This document shows, piece by piece, positions 33,231 through 46,449 of a stretch of DNA of 64,000 nt (the stretch's first letter is position 1; each line of letters opens with the position of its first letter). The position numbers and the translations under genes are program-made. Below the pieces are notes generated by a model, which worked only from the letters and a program-made list of their open reading frames with translations, had not been told where the DNA came from and searched no databases. Source of the stretch: Lithospermum erythrorhizon (Eukaryota; Streptophyta; Magnoliopsida; Boraginales; Boraginaceae); contig JADFUC010000232.1 of assembly GCA_019722365.1 (NCBI GenBank), positions 248,001 through 312,000 of the forward strand, given 5' to 3'.

Positions 33231-36200
33231 CTTGATGATTCTCCCTTGAGCATTACAGACTTAGAGTTAGTTTACTAAGTTGGCTTTTAGAGCATGGGCC
33301 ATTGTTGAAAGTTCGATCCAAGTTTGTGAGATCCTCTATTTATGAATTTACTGTATTTACTGTATTAATCTTGGATGTGCTTGGCCACGAAGATGATTTA
33401 ATAATATCTAGGAGCTCTAACTTTGACCTTCAATTGGATGTGGTTTACTTTAAGCTTTCTGATTTCACTTCTAGAATTCTTTCTCGCTATTTCTCTATTA
33501 ATAACTATACATTGTATGCATCTACTTTGTAGATTTCGACGTTTAGCTGGGCTGTTGTATTGCATCATTAGGCCCTACCTGATTGCATGAATCTATTTTT
33601 GCTTGGTGTTTCTGTGTAGGGTGGGGATTAATGTTGGATGTGATAGTTATTAGCCGTATGAGATAGATACTAGGTTGACCAATGAAAATATCCATTGCTA
33701 CACACTTGTAAACCACTCTTGACTAGATAGTAGATATATAAGGGGTTCGAGTTTGATTCCGGTTAAGGGTGAGTTTCGGGAAAGAAAAAGAAGAAGGTAA
33801 GATTATGCTAGTTTGCTTAATCAAATGTGGGTGTTTTTGCTAAAGGGGAAGAGCAAGATCATTCCATAGTCTGTAACAAGCTGGCATTTGCCTAACTTTG
33901 AATTCTTTCCAGCAATTCATTTCATGAACTCTCCCTACTTCAGTTTCCCTTAAGTCCCCTTATATATTTTTGTTTTATTATCCTCTTTCCATGTCATATA
34001 AAGTCAAATACATACATAGCACATTTGTAATTTCTTTGGATAGAATGAAATATAATAAAATGATTCGTTACAACATGTAACTAGCACATTTGATGACGAA
34101 TTAGTAGATATTGTTTGTATTTCATTTCTTTGGTCAGAATTGACAAGCATAAATCATTATCAATATAGGATTGTCAGTATCAGCCTCCTCTTCTCTTTAT
34201 TGGCGGGGAACCTGCAAGGAAGTCATCGAGTCATGTTAATGTAGAATTGTCTCTTTCTAGAAGATTTTGCAGTGGAGTCTGTCCAGCACCCCTGATACAC
34301 ACAGCTCATCACAGGACCACATACAGATATGTCTAATGACAATTTGACATGAAAGTTTCTTGCAAGTATATGTTCTGCCAATTTGAACATACTCAGGCCT
34401 CAGTATGCAGCTGCCTTTCACATGTTAGTACAAAACCTCTTCTATTTCCAAGTTGCTTTGGTCCCTAGAATGTCTGGAGATACTGTCCATCATGCAAACT
34501 GCACAGTTGCAGTAGAAAAACAATTTATCGTTACAAAAGGGCACACTCAAATGTTGACAACAACAAGAGCCAATCACTAAAATTTGGCTTAGTCCTAGCA
34601 ATATTCATGCTTTTTTGACCTTTCAAATTAAGCAATTGCTTCCATTGGTGAAAATTTTGAGTTGTTAGCAAGTATATGAATGCTTTGTAGTAATGCATGC
34701 TAGGGGTTGCCACTTGATTACTTGAGTCTGACCTGGGAGACTGAATGGTCATTAAATTACGAATATGCTATTTTTCATCATATTATTTTCTTTAAATTTC
34801 ATAATATATATCATTTCGTCCCTTAAGACGCTACAATTTTTTTCGTCGAACTATTATTTTAGTTTCTCCGCCCCTACTTGCATGCATGCTGCTACTAGTT
34901 GTACAATACCAACTAGTACATTGCCTTGCATTCACGGGAAAAATCCCATTTTAGTAGGACCATTATCTTGAAGATGCATACATATTCAATGAGATGTAAT
35001 TAAATCTTGGGCAAAATAATCGAACATATTTGGCAGTGTGTATTCGTCATTTATGTTTGGAAAGAATACATAAATGCATCGACATGTTTTAAATGTTAAT
35101 CCAGATTGGTATTTACGTTATATATTTTTAGATTCATCGCGACTACGGGAATGGCGTGTTGGGCATGTGACATTAATATGAAGCTAGATCATCTTTGAAA
35201 GTCTAGTTCGTTAAAAATGCAAGGTTTTCATAGTACTTACGGGAGGCGTGTGGGCGTGTGATGTTAAAACATGTGTTTAATGTCACATCCCGACACGTGT
35301 CTGAAAGCTCGCCTGTTGCTGTATAGCAATACCGATTAGTGCGTTAAAAGCATGTAATAAGTGGAAACTCCTTCAAACGCAAATAATAAAATAGTTTTTA
35401 TCACGCCAGTATAGGTAATGATCATGTTTTTGTCTAGTAAACTTTACATAGTCGCATAAAACTGACGGTAGTGGAAAGTTGGTCATTCAAATAATTTTTG
35501 CAATTATCAACTGACAACTATTAGTAGTACGAACATTATCACAGCTTGTGCATTCACAACTAAGACAATTTTTGTGAAGGCTAAAAGTGGTACCTCTATC
35601 TGCACCAATTATTGTCTTATTGATGTTAATACGGATGTTTAAGCTGCAGCTCTCGAAACAAGTTAATATACAAATTACCACCATGATATATTCATAATAA
35701 ATGCATTTTACTGAATGGGCGAATTTAAACATATGTATACCCTTGAGTTTGCCTTGATATAATTTTTCATTATAGTATGTGTTATACCATCATCCCACGT
35801 TAGTTGAAAGGTTTAATCAATTAATCAATCCAACTCAATTAATATGAGCTCCAAACTACACATTTTTTTTATTGATGGCTCGGCTTCATATCTCTCCAGA
35901 AACTTGATTGGATTAATAAGGGGGAAGAATCATCATATTGTTTCGTAATTCTTCTTATAAATAGTGGGTGCAACTGTGCGAGCTCCATAAACAATCAAAG
36001 TGTTTTATTGATCACTAGCAGGCAAAAATGTACAATTTGTAAAGTGACATGTTAATAGTGCTTATAAAATGTAATCTTATTGCATGTGTAATTTTTGAAA
36101 TGTTTAATAAATTGACATGTTAGTAGTTACTTTAAGAAATGTTTAATTTTTTAAATGTTTTAGTGTCGTTTAATTGACTTTTACGTAGATTAATAAAACA

Positions 36201-37977
36201 AATGATCAAAGAATACGATTTGAAAATGTAGAATGACAATCCCGGTGAAACGATATCGTTGGTTGGTTGTTTTATTTGAGAAAAGTAGTCGAAATGCGTT
36301 AAAAATGTAAAAATGTTATTTATTATCTTAAAGCAACGCTATAAAAAAATTAGCATAAATATAAAAATGGAGGAGTTGTATATACTAAAAACATTTACAT
36401 ATATATGTCATTTTATCGGTGTAGCACACTTTACACACAACGCCGTTACCCCCCATGAGGAAGAATAATTCAAAATTTATCGATAATAGGTTCTTTTGAG
36501 TATATAGAAAAAATATGTTTGATGATTTGTATTACTAACGCTATACTACGGAGTATGTTCTTAGCATCAGACACTAAAATTGATTAGTGGGATTCCAATA
36601 AAATGAGAATCATAGTGGCTTAGGGCTTTGAAATAAATGATTAGCTCAAACAACAAAATTTCTATTGATGAACTATCTTCCATTGCTCCACATGAATATT
36701 GGTGTATATTTTTAACGTACTACTTGATTGGCGAACCATGTACCAGTCCATTGAGCTAACAAATTTTAAAGCTTCTATGTATAGTGCACATATAAAAAAT
36801 TCTTGTCGAATACATACAACATTTCAACTATTTTTCTAATTCCATTGTGGAACACTATTGATTTCCATGTTATTAATTTGAAATAGTATTTCATAATTGA
36901 AATCTTTTGCCATATAAGAGTTTGAATTAAGTGCTTAAATTCAAAGTTAAAAAATAAATACATATTTGTTAACCATCAGTGTGATACAAAATACAAAGTA
37001 TATGACACATATTATGTTACAAAAATCAACATAAAAATCAAGAAAATAATTTAATACTCCTTATCTCAAAATTATTGATTGTTTTGATAAAAATATATTA
37101 TCTCAAATACTTAATTGTTCTGAATAAAATTATACGAAGTATATATTTATTATATTTATATTTTTGCACCTATAAAGTTTAAGTTCTGATAGTAACAAAA
37201 TTATCAAACTAATTCATTGACGTCAACAAAGCAGATCTCATATCTAATTGATGGACACCATTGAAGGAAATGTCAAACATTTAGTTGGAACTATTGAACT
37301 TGACATCCAAATCACAAAGTGAGATTTGAGAGGACAATTAAATCTCAAACATCATAATGTGAAAATCATGACAATTTCATAATGTTTTACATTTTGAAGC
37401 CCATTTAGCACGTGTGAGGTGCAGTATGCATTCATTCCTTTACGGCTTTACCTACTACTACTACTAATTCACTTTACTTGACATCTCACGTGCCATCCCC
37501 AGACTGATAGTGTACCCTACTACTTTATGGGGCACAAAACACTAGAACTTGGCTTCGGATACTTGATTTTATTTTATACTTGTATATTAAATATTAACAA
37601 AATATGAGTGAAAAACTATTATATACTAAAAGGGCATCGTAAAGCATAGATGATTTGATGAAAATATCTACCAAACTCTGTAATTGTTATACTAAAAGGG
37701 TATCGAGAAGGATAGTCGATTCAGCAGAAACATGAACCAAACTCTCGTATGTCACGGTTAGTGTAACGGACTTCATTAATATAGATAATTTTGGTAATTA
37801 AGTACACTTATTTATCAACCAAGAAAATCAACATAAAAACCAAACCGGCCAAATCTAAGAAATGAAAATAAAAAACAAATAAACATAATACTACTACTAG
37901 TAGACAATAGACAAAACGATTCCCGCCGAACCAAAATTGCTGTAATGTGACAATGACATCGTTTTCAAACTCAATCT
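33231..37977. other. Intergenic DNA between the AG-peptide and CRF genes
   Basis: The left part includes the AG-peptide 3' UTR. No further gene was recognised. Two related stretches, CTACGGGAATGGCGTGTTGG near 35144 and CTTACGGGAGGCGTGTGGGC near 35237, suggest a decayed repeat. A MITE fragment beginning AATACTCCTTATCTCAAAA lies near 37051. The region 33700-33790 with GGTTCGAGTTTGATTCCGG is box-B-like but lacks a convincing box A. Confidence 0.35.
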
Positions 37978-39162
37978 CTATAGTGCTACCAAAGGATCCG
38001 ACCCGAAAATATCACCCAAATCTTGAAATGACTCCTCTTCTACCCAATTACCCGACCCGAACCCAAAATCGAGCTGAAAATTGGTGAACTCATCAGTGAA
38101 GTCTAACCCGTTATCGAAAAAATTACCCGAGTGACCCATACCATCGAATAAATCGGGTATGGGTAGAGCCGGATCACCCGACCCGAACAAATCATAACTA
38201 GGGAATAACTTATCCAATGTAGACACATTATTAGAGACTACATTGTTATTATCCTCGATAAAATCCTTGTTAAACTCCTCCTTCACATTTGCCCGAAGAG
38301 GGGCTCGCGTCTTATTAGCTAGTTCGTGAGGGGTCGAGGACAAATCTTGAAATGCCTCGACCTCCAATATCACCTCCTCCGATGACTCCACCGAATAAGG
38401 TAGAACTGACTTTGGTGAAGTCAAATGGTTATGGTTTGAGTCCTCTCCTGAATTGTAGCCTGAAGTGGTGGCGGTTTCCATACTCTCCGGCAGCGCCTCC
38501 TCCACCTCCACCTCCAATGATGGTGGAGCAGTGAAGTTTGTTAAAGCATCTGGTCCTCTCAGCTGAAGAGCAGCTTGGTCATACTTCATTGCAGCTTCTT
38601 CAGCAGTCTCATATGTGCCTAACCAGAGACGCACACGTCTAAATGGATCCCTTATCTCTGCTGCCCATTTTCCCCATGGCCTTTGTCTCACACCAATAAA
38701 TTTTTTGCCACCATTACTACTTTTCCTTGCTTTCAAATGATGACCAGTTTTGCCCCCCTTGTTTTTACTCTTGTTTATCAACTTACTCCTTGATAATGAA
38801 CTAGTAATTTCATTTGTATTGCAAGAATTGTTTGGAACATTTTGGGTAGTGTTTTTGGAAATAACCAATGGAGATTCTTGGATTCTTACTTCATTAACGA
38901 ACCTTTTAACCCTCCTTCTATTGAATAATCTACGATAACTTGTTTCATCTTCGTCACTCGAAGAATCAGTGGCATCAGGATCAGTGACAGAGATTCTGAC
39001 TAGTTTCGGGCACGGGTAAACTTCGTTTTTCACCAAGTCTCCTCGGGCTGACAAATTGTGAGGGTGTTTATTAAGCATTATGGTGGTTTGTTTACAATGT
39101 TCTGTATATTTTGTGGAAGAAAATATAGTAGATTGTTGGGTTAATTCCATGGCTTCTCTCAT
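37978..39162 (-). CDS. Cytokinin response factor, AP2/ERF transcription factor
   Basis: A single-exon gene of 394 aa, starting at the ATG at 39162 ([10 protein letters not shown]). The frame is open further upstream, but the residues there begin with a TTG, not an ATG. A second ATG lies four codons in. The N-terminal CRF domain is present: YTEHC (19-23) is the TEH motif, and [20 protein letters not shown] (52-71) is the CRF core. The AP2 domain is at ~153-210 ([20 protein letters not shown], then [14 protein letters not shown]). SPKSVL at 249-254 matches the CRF SP[TS]SVL motif, a likely MAP-kinase site. The C-terminal region is acidic and Gly/Phe-rich and probably activates transcription. 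Family members act downstream of cytokinin phosphorelay signalling and in stress responses. The subgroup cannot be fixed from this window alone. Confidence 0.92.
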   Translation of the reverse strand: MREAMELTQQSTIFSSTKYTEHCKQTTIMLNKHPHNLSARGDLVKNEVYPCPKLVRISVTDPDATDSSSDEDETSYRRLFNRRRVKRFVNEVRIQESPLVISKNTTQNVPNNSCNTNEITSSLSRSKLINKSKNKGGKTGHHLKARKSSNGGKKFIGVRQRPWGKWAAEIRDPFRRVRLWLGTYETAEEAAMKYDQAALQLRGPDALTNFTAPPSLEVEVEEALPESMETATTSGYNSGEDSNHNHLTSPKSVLPYSVESSEEVILEVEAFQDLSSTPHELANKTRAPLRANVKEEFNKDFIEDNNNVVSNNVSTLDKLFPSYDLFGSGDPALPIPDLFDGMGHSGNFFDNGLDFTDEFTNFQLDFGFGSGNWVEEESFQDLGDIFGSDPLVAL

Positions 39163-39490
39163 ATTTGCATTGAAAGGTGAATGCTTGTTAAAAGGAGGAA
39201 AAGCAAATGATTCCAAGAATATAATAAAGTGGGAAAAGAAGGGGCAAAATCTTGGATAAAGTTGCTACAAAGAAGAAAAATTTAAGTACAAGCTAGAAAA
39301 TATAGAGATTTTTAGGAAAAAAATTTGGACTCTGTTAAGATTGTATGTTTGTTGAGAAATATAGTGTGAATTGTGAGTGAGAGATACTAGTATGACTTGT
39401 GAGTTATATGAGTGTGAAGAGAAGAGGGAGAGAGATGAAGCAGTAGGAAAAGTTCATTTGATATGTAAACGAAACGGTTGCTAATTATAC

Positions 39491-39499
39491 TAATTTATA
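39491..39499 (-). promoter_or_regulatory. TATA box of the CRF gene
   Basis: On the minus strand TATAAATTA lies about 330 bp upstream of the ATG, implying a ~300-bp 5' UTR. A pyrimidine-rich patch (39419-39436, CTCTCTCCCTCTTC-like on the minus strand) lies downstream, as often seen in plant core promoters. Confidence 0.4.
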
Positions 39500-40510
39500 G
39501 GATCCATTTGGTAAGTCAAATTCATTTTGATTTTTGTTTCCTAATTTCTTTCGCCTAGATTACTTTACATATGGAGTATTCATTATTTTTAGTATCTTTA
39601 CTCTTAAATGTTTTCATTGAATAAAACTAATTTAGGTACTTAAAAATATCTGCTTTATTACATGTATTTGATTGATTTATTCTATATATGCTATTAAATA
39701 TTTTGTTTTTGGTAATTTTAAAAAATCAAATCAACTTTGTCATTGTATTTGAATAAATTACCTTGAATATTCACAAAAAATTAAGGATATCGATTGACTT
39801 AGTGTATATATAATTGTTGTTTTAGTTTAAAATCTTTGTTTTGTATTGTATGTCATGATTTTTTAGTAGAACATTTTACTTCCTTGACTAGACAACTACA
39901 ATTTGATAGAAATTTCTAGACGTTTCTTATGCAATATCAGGAAAAAATTTATTTTTGAATTTATAGAAACATCCGAAAGAGATAATGTAATTTTAAAATT
40001 ACTTTGTTTCCAAAGAAATTGCATAAGTTTTCAATTTTCTTATGAAACATTGAAAACAAAAAATAGTTTCCTTTTTGTGGAAATTGAATATTTAAATAAA
40101 AAAATATAACCATATTAAATAATTTAATATAATTACATATTTATTTTATATGATTTTGTTTTATTTTTGTTATATAATATTGTGTATTATTAGAAATAAT
40201 ATAGATATTGTTGTGTATTATTTTGATATTGAGTCGATTGTAATTTGTTGTTTTTGAGAATAAAGTGTAAAGATGCATTCAGTTATCATTAATATTTATT
40301 TAGATTTAAATTTTTTGACTTGTTTTCAAATATTACTAATTATGTAAATATTTTATGTAAAACTCCAAATTTTCATTAAAAATTTATGTTAACATTTTAA
40401 ACTACGAGACATTAATTTAAAAAAGTTTTCTTTTATTTTTAATTTTGTTGATGAAGTCGAATATTTATATTTGTTCTAATATTTATGTTATACATATATC
40501 TTTTAGTATA

Positions 40511-40718
40511 TACTCCATCCGTTTCAAAATAGATGATTGTTTAGATAAAAAGTGTTTTATTAAGAGATATTGAAAAGCTACATTGAGATTGTAACAAGCT
40601 ACATTCGAAATGTAAAAAATTACATTGCGATTATAAAAAGTTATATTAAAAATCTGAACAATCATTGTGTGAAAAAGTAAATTTTTAGATGATCGTATAT
40701 TTTAAGACAAAGAGAATA
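40511..40718 (+). repeat. Stowaway-like MITE
   Basis: TACTCCATCCGTTTCAAAAT at the left end is mirrored by GACAAAGAGAATA at the right end (its reverse complement, TATTCTCTTTGTC, shares the terminal repeat). TA dinucleotides flank both ends. The ~208-bp interior is A/T-rich and has no coding capacity. Confidence 0.6.
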
Positions 40719-43099
40719 TAACTTATCTTGAGTTTTCAAGAGTTTACATTGTTTAATATTTTTATATTGTTTCTGAATAATTTTTATTTTTATTATTATA
40801 GAACTATGTTCGAAAACGAACTTTAAAATATAGAGATATATTACCAATTCATGATACCGTCTATAACAATTTAATGACTTTAAACTATTTTCCATTTTTT
40901 TACGAATGATTAAATTAGGGGACACTTATACAACTACTCAAATACGGTACCTCATTATATTTGCAGGAATTGCAGAAGTATTTTCATTCTTCCACCACTT
41001 GAAATTTGCAAAATTTAGTTAGAGGGATATTACATCACTGAAATTATTATTCATTGCAGACAGCAAATCTTGGTATATTATAAATGAAAATGAAAGTTGT
41101 TATTTATTGTAGGCACCCAAAACTTATTTCACCCTAAATGTATAGTATCTAAGAAGAAATTAATATTGAGGACTATCTAGTTATACATTCCGTAGATAAT
41201 ATTATTATCATTTGGCCCCTCAAAAGAACAAGTACTCTTTCAAGTAAAAAAAAAAAGAAATTTACGGGGCCGAGGTTGTCTGCCACGTTAATTCTAGCTG
41301 TTTACAGTAGTTAACAAAGGTAAAAATATGGCTGGCAAATTAAAAAAAAAGTTAAGGAAAGTCCAAAAAGAAACAGTAAACCTCTCGTGCAAGCAGGCGT
41401 TATGTTATGAAAAAAGTTACTACAAAAAAATTAAGAGGCAATTAATTTGTTGGTTCTAAAACTTTAAACGTACGGTTGAATATAAAAGGTGAAATTAAGA
41501 ATAATATTTGAGTCAAAGAGTAGTGAGTGATAGGTGATAATAATACTGTAATTAGATTGAGTTTATTTGACCGATTAATTAACAAAACCGTTGGTTCCGG
41601 GACTCACGTGAGCAGAATCACAGATTTCCAAGCCTCATTTTTATGAAATACTACATCAAATATGCTGACTCAGTATCCTCCTCCACACTTGGCTTATTCT
41701 CTAATGCCACGTATCTTCATCAGCTGTGAGGCTTCTCGTACAAATATCTTCATTTTTTAGGATATGATACTGCCAACTCTTGTAAGTCGAGGCGGATTAG
41801 ATTAATATTTCAATTAATGGTTCATTTATACCTAATGGGCAGACTGTTTGGCGGATAAGCAGTTATCCGACTGTAATTCGAGCCGATTACGAATGGTTAT
41901 CAAGAATCGAAATTTGTTTTGATTCCATTCGCATTAATACAGTTTGATTTATGAATTGGACCGACTTGGTCTAAATCCAATTCAAGTCTCGTTCACAACT
42001 TTAGATGATAGCAACTATAATTAGGGAAAATAGAGACAGATAAGAGTAACAATTATACTTCTATAAAATCAAGTACAAACTCTTTTGATCTAAAACATAA
42101 CCAATTCTAAGGCAAAGAGCCAAATTAAAGACTAGTTTATTTCGCTAAACTCCAATGTAAAACATGTCGAAATCTACATTAATTTGGTCTCCTTTTTATT
42201 GCTAAATAATTTATTTGCTGAACTCAATTTATTAAATAATTAAATTTGGAAAAGAATCAAAGATCAGATACTTAATATATACTGTATATAATAAAGGCAG
42301 ATGACTTGATATCAAACATTAATAAAAAATATTGAAACATAAAAAAAGTAAACGATATAAATTTTTAAAAAATTGAACAATAAAATTATATTTTTCAAAA
42401 AATTATGAAAACGGATGTCTCAACACCACCCTAGCTAGTGTCTAGTGAGATTTGAGGATGGAGAATCTACTGTGTCTTTAACATAGTACTAGTCAGTAGG
42501 TTCATCAATTGTGTAAGTATATGAATGTTGTTTTTGCAAAATGATTTGGATTATACATTTCTACATGTTTGTGTGTTGGAAACAAGCAAGCTAACTGTAG
42601 AATGACGCTGGGATATTAGTCAAGTGTCGCCGGCTCACAAGGGTCGCTTCACTCACAAGAGATCCAACCACTCTCTAACGTTGCATCAAACAAATCAGCC
42701 GCCCTTCTTCACAATTTCATCATTGTCTCTGTTTCTTTGTGTAATTATTGCCCTTGTGTGATTTAACTTGGCAGAAGTACTTGAGAAACAGCTTGAATCC
42801 AACTAGAATGTGATCAATTTGTTTGTTTGATGGAGAGCAGTTTTTGTTGGATGAATGATAAATGATGGGCAAAACATCTTCTATTATACTTTTGCACGAT
42901 ATTATTTATTATATTTATATTATTTGGCAATTTTTTGAATCTTACAAACACCTTTTTTATCCATTTATATTTCTATCAATATTCATTATGTTTTTCGGGA
43001 AAGATATTTGACTATTAATAATTTTAACCATTAACAAATGAAAATATAAAATTTGTCTTTAAAAGCAAAAATGACAATTCTTAACAACTAAATTTTCTA
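40719..43099. other. AT-rich intergenic DNA
   Basis: No gene recognised. A palindromic G-box (CACGTG) is at 41605-41610, with a second ACGT-containing motif (GCCACGTATC) about 100 bp downstream. With no gene attached, their significance is unknown. Confidence 0.35.
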
Positions 43100-44170
43100 A
43101 TATGCGGCTCTCAGTACAATGAAACTCCTTTTGGGAAAGCGCATTGGAGTCTAGAAGAAGATTTATCGGAAATCGATTGGAGTTGACTATTGATGTAGTC
43201 TTGCTTGGTAGATTTGAACTTGAGTCTTGGATTGTAGGCGCTTTATTTGTAGTTGGATTTGTGTATGCGGGCGAATTTATGTGATCACAAGTTGGATTTG
43301 ATTTGTCTTTAGGCGGATTGTATTATTTGGATTTAGTTTGGATGTGAGACTTTGGATAGTAGCTTGGATCGATGTGATCACAGAATGGATAGAGGCTTGA
43401 TGCGGGAAACATTCTTTTGAGCTTGGATATGAATTAAATGGGGCGTGGCAATATCTGGCATTATGGTTGTAGACGTCTTGGTCTTTGGGCTTAGTCTTGA
43501 GGCTTAGACTTGATTTGGCTATGTGTTTAGCTGGGTACCTTTGACATTAACATACAGTTAGGCGGTTGGCTTGGCGTATTCTTGATCTTGAAATCTTTAT
43601 CCTATGTGAATATGCATATTACTATCGAGATCATGAAACTGCTCGTATATGACAAGCGGGGCCAGCGTCGTCTTATCATATGCATGATTCTTCTGAGGCG
43701 CTTTATACATTGTCTTGTAGTGAGTGAATTTATGAGATCTGATGATGAGTGCAAAGCCCAAGTTTTTTGGGGTGTTGATTAAAATTATTGAGTGGTTACG
43801 TATTTGTCAAAACAGGTTCCTCGACTTAGCAGGCTTTGTTTGAACATAGGTTGAAGATTTGATGTTTTTGTTGATTTTTCTTGTAGAGAGAAAGTAACAA
43901 TCTTTTAAATGTTTTACTACGAAGAAATACGTACGGGTTGTTAACTTATCTAAGTGCCTCGGGAGGCTTTGCGATATTTTTTGATTGTGAGGTATTATGC
44001 ATTGGTTGAGGTAGGGGTATTTATAAATTACGAGCTTTCTTCTCATTGGTTGATTTAAATTAATATTAAAATAATATTTAAAAATCAACCCGACTTTCTA
44101 GTCGCCGCATTTGGTTCGATGCCTATATTACTTTATCCTATTTTTTAACTCAGGCGTCATTTGGCGTGTT
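43100..44170 (-). mobile_element. LTR-like fragment, minus orientation
   Basis: The GC content is higher than the surroundings, and a TATA-like GTATTTATAAATT (minus: AATTTATAAATAC) lies near 44019, followed on the minus strand by a GC-richer stretch. This resembles the LTR-like region near 53866. No termini, PBS or coding sequence were found, so only a degraded LTR of the gypsy type is suggested. Confidence 0.3.
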
Positions 44171-46449
44171 TATCAGAAAACCTATTTTCGTTTCGTTTTC
44201 TCACTCAATTTATTATTATAATCTAAGTAAATTTAAAAGGAAAAAACTATTTTAATGCTATAATTAGATTTTAAGTAATGATAAAACCTAATTTCACCCA
44301 CTTTAATTAATTTGGGTGGCTCAAATAATGTAGGAACCTTATTTTTCCCGCGTGTTCGGAGTTTTAATTGGGCTAAATTGAGAAACACAATCAACACATG
44401 TAATTGTGCGATTGGTCTTTATTTAATTCATCCAAATAAATTGAATTTAATTAAAAATAATTAATAAAATTCGATTGTCTACATTCTACAACAAGTATTT
44501 TCAATTTCTGTTACACTTTTGTGCGACACTATATTTTATAATTTTATCTAATGTCTATTCATTTTTACTAGTGGTTAATTAATTTAACATGTACTTTTAA
44601 TTTTATTCCACTCTTGAAATAATATGATACTCCGTACATTTAAGTCCAATTTAACTACACAAAACTATCGATCAACTCCATAATTTATAAGTGGGTGATT
44701 GGTTTGTTTAATGAAAAATTATTTTTATATTTACAAAATTATATATCTAATTTTTTTTATTAATGTATCACGTATCGAGATGTCAATCGCGGTATGTATA
44801 CATAACTGAAATCGGATATTCCTCGATAATGTCGCTACTCTATTGGAGTGAATTGAATAAAATATTTTATGGATATTACAGATAATTATGATGTATATAC
44901 ATAAATAATTGTTACCAGCCTAAAACTTTTTTTAATTCCCAAAATACTATTGTAAATTTGTATGGAGTGAGATACATAGATGGCGGGTAGAGGATCCCAT
45001 GTAAGTTTTTGTCATTTTGGTGTACGAAAAAATCCAATTAACAAATTTCGAAATCTTATTAAAATATCAATTTGGTTTTAGTGGTAAGTTAATAATTAAG
45101 GCCCTAATTTGGAATTATTGTGGTTTCAAACTCAATGAGACCAAGTGGAAATGTTGGTAACATTTTTCATAATCTTTTGAACGAAGATGTTCATAACAAG
45201 CTGAAACGCTAGCATAATGATCACTGTTTTGTCCATATCGATTAGTTGCTCCATTTCAAGAATTAGCCGTTTGTTGTTTAATAAGATTTGGATTGTGTGC
45301 TACCATTTTGTGCTTAAACATATTTGTATGTTATAATCTGTCATCAATCTTTCGAAAAGATCAACTTTCCTTGGATTAAGTGTTGCCAGCTACTCCATTG
45401 GTTACTTGCCAAATTGAAGTGTATAGCTGAGATTGACACTTCAATTTACTACTTCAATTTGAATTTTGACTGTTGTACAGTGTACACCTAGCTTGGTAAG
45501 ACGAATTAAATTGTCCAAACCATACACTCTACATTAATTAGTTCGAGGCATTGACTAACAATTCAACGGCACAAACCATGAGTTTTCCAAATACTACAAG
45601 CATAAAAAGACAATTACAGTAATAGGTAGATGGAATGATGCATGGATGCTTATTTCTCTAGCTATTTAGTTTTGATCTTGCTTTAAGCTCAAGGATAAGT
45701 AATAATCTAGCTTGAAACCAAGAAGAAGCTGTACAAAACTGTCCGGATGGATGATAATCGCAATCCGTTACAAATTATGAGTTATAATTGTCGAGGCTTG
45801 AATTTCTCTATTCTTGAAATTTTTAGATTATACACCGTGAGTAGGTCTGAGAGTTTACTATAGGCGATTTGAAATTTCCAAGGACCGCTGATCCTTTTCT
45901 TTAACATAGAGATTCCTCGAGATGTGGCTGGGAGATGGCGAGTCGATTGAATGATAGAACTTTGGGGAAACTGCTGGATCACGGAGCGCAATTCTAGCGA
46001 GCCCCACATCAATCCGCCATCCTTCAAAATTACGCTTTTACAGCTCATCTCGGCTCGCCTCTTCGCGAACCACATGGGACATACCTAAACGGATACTAAT
46101 CTTTAAATAGAAACTTGAGGTGACATTCAACATTGTCAGTGATTAACTGCAGTAGCTTTTTCAATGAAGATTTAGTCAATTTTAGGCAATATTTATCATC
46201 CCATAATGTAGAGATAAGCACTTCCCACTTAGAAGGCGCAGTTAACGATAGGTGACCCGTCTCATAGCGATGGTCCTTTAACCCCTAGATGGACCACCAT
46301 GTATATAGAGTCCCTATCCTATGGAGCCCGCTTTCCTTTTAGCCCTTTTATAGATGAGTTGTTGTAGTAGTTAATGGGTACATGCAGTCCGCCCTAACGG
46401 ATGGTTGGGTACATCACTTCGTAGTGGCGTAGGATGGTTGAAAATAAAC
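44171..46449. other. Intergenic DNA with unassigned transposon-like stretches
   Basis: Mostly AT-rich. A minus-strand open frame at 46075-45782 (97 aa, MWFAKRRAEMSCKSVILKDG...) has no recognised domain and may be part of retroelement debris. A small hairpin is at 45410-45449. Confidence 0.3.

Noticed and set aside
33700..33795. Possible SINE with GGTTCGAGTTTGATTCCGG
   Set aside because: Box-B-like only; no box A, tail or target duplication could be paired with it.
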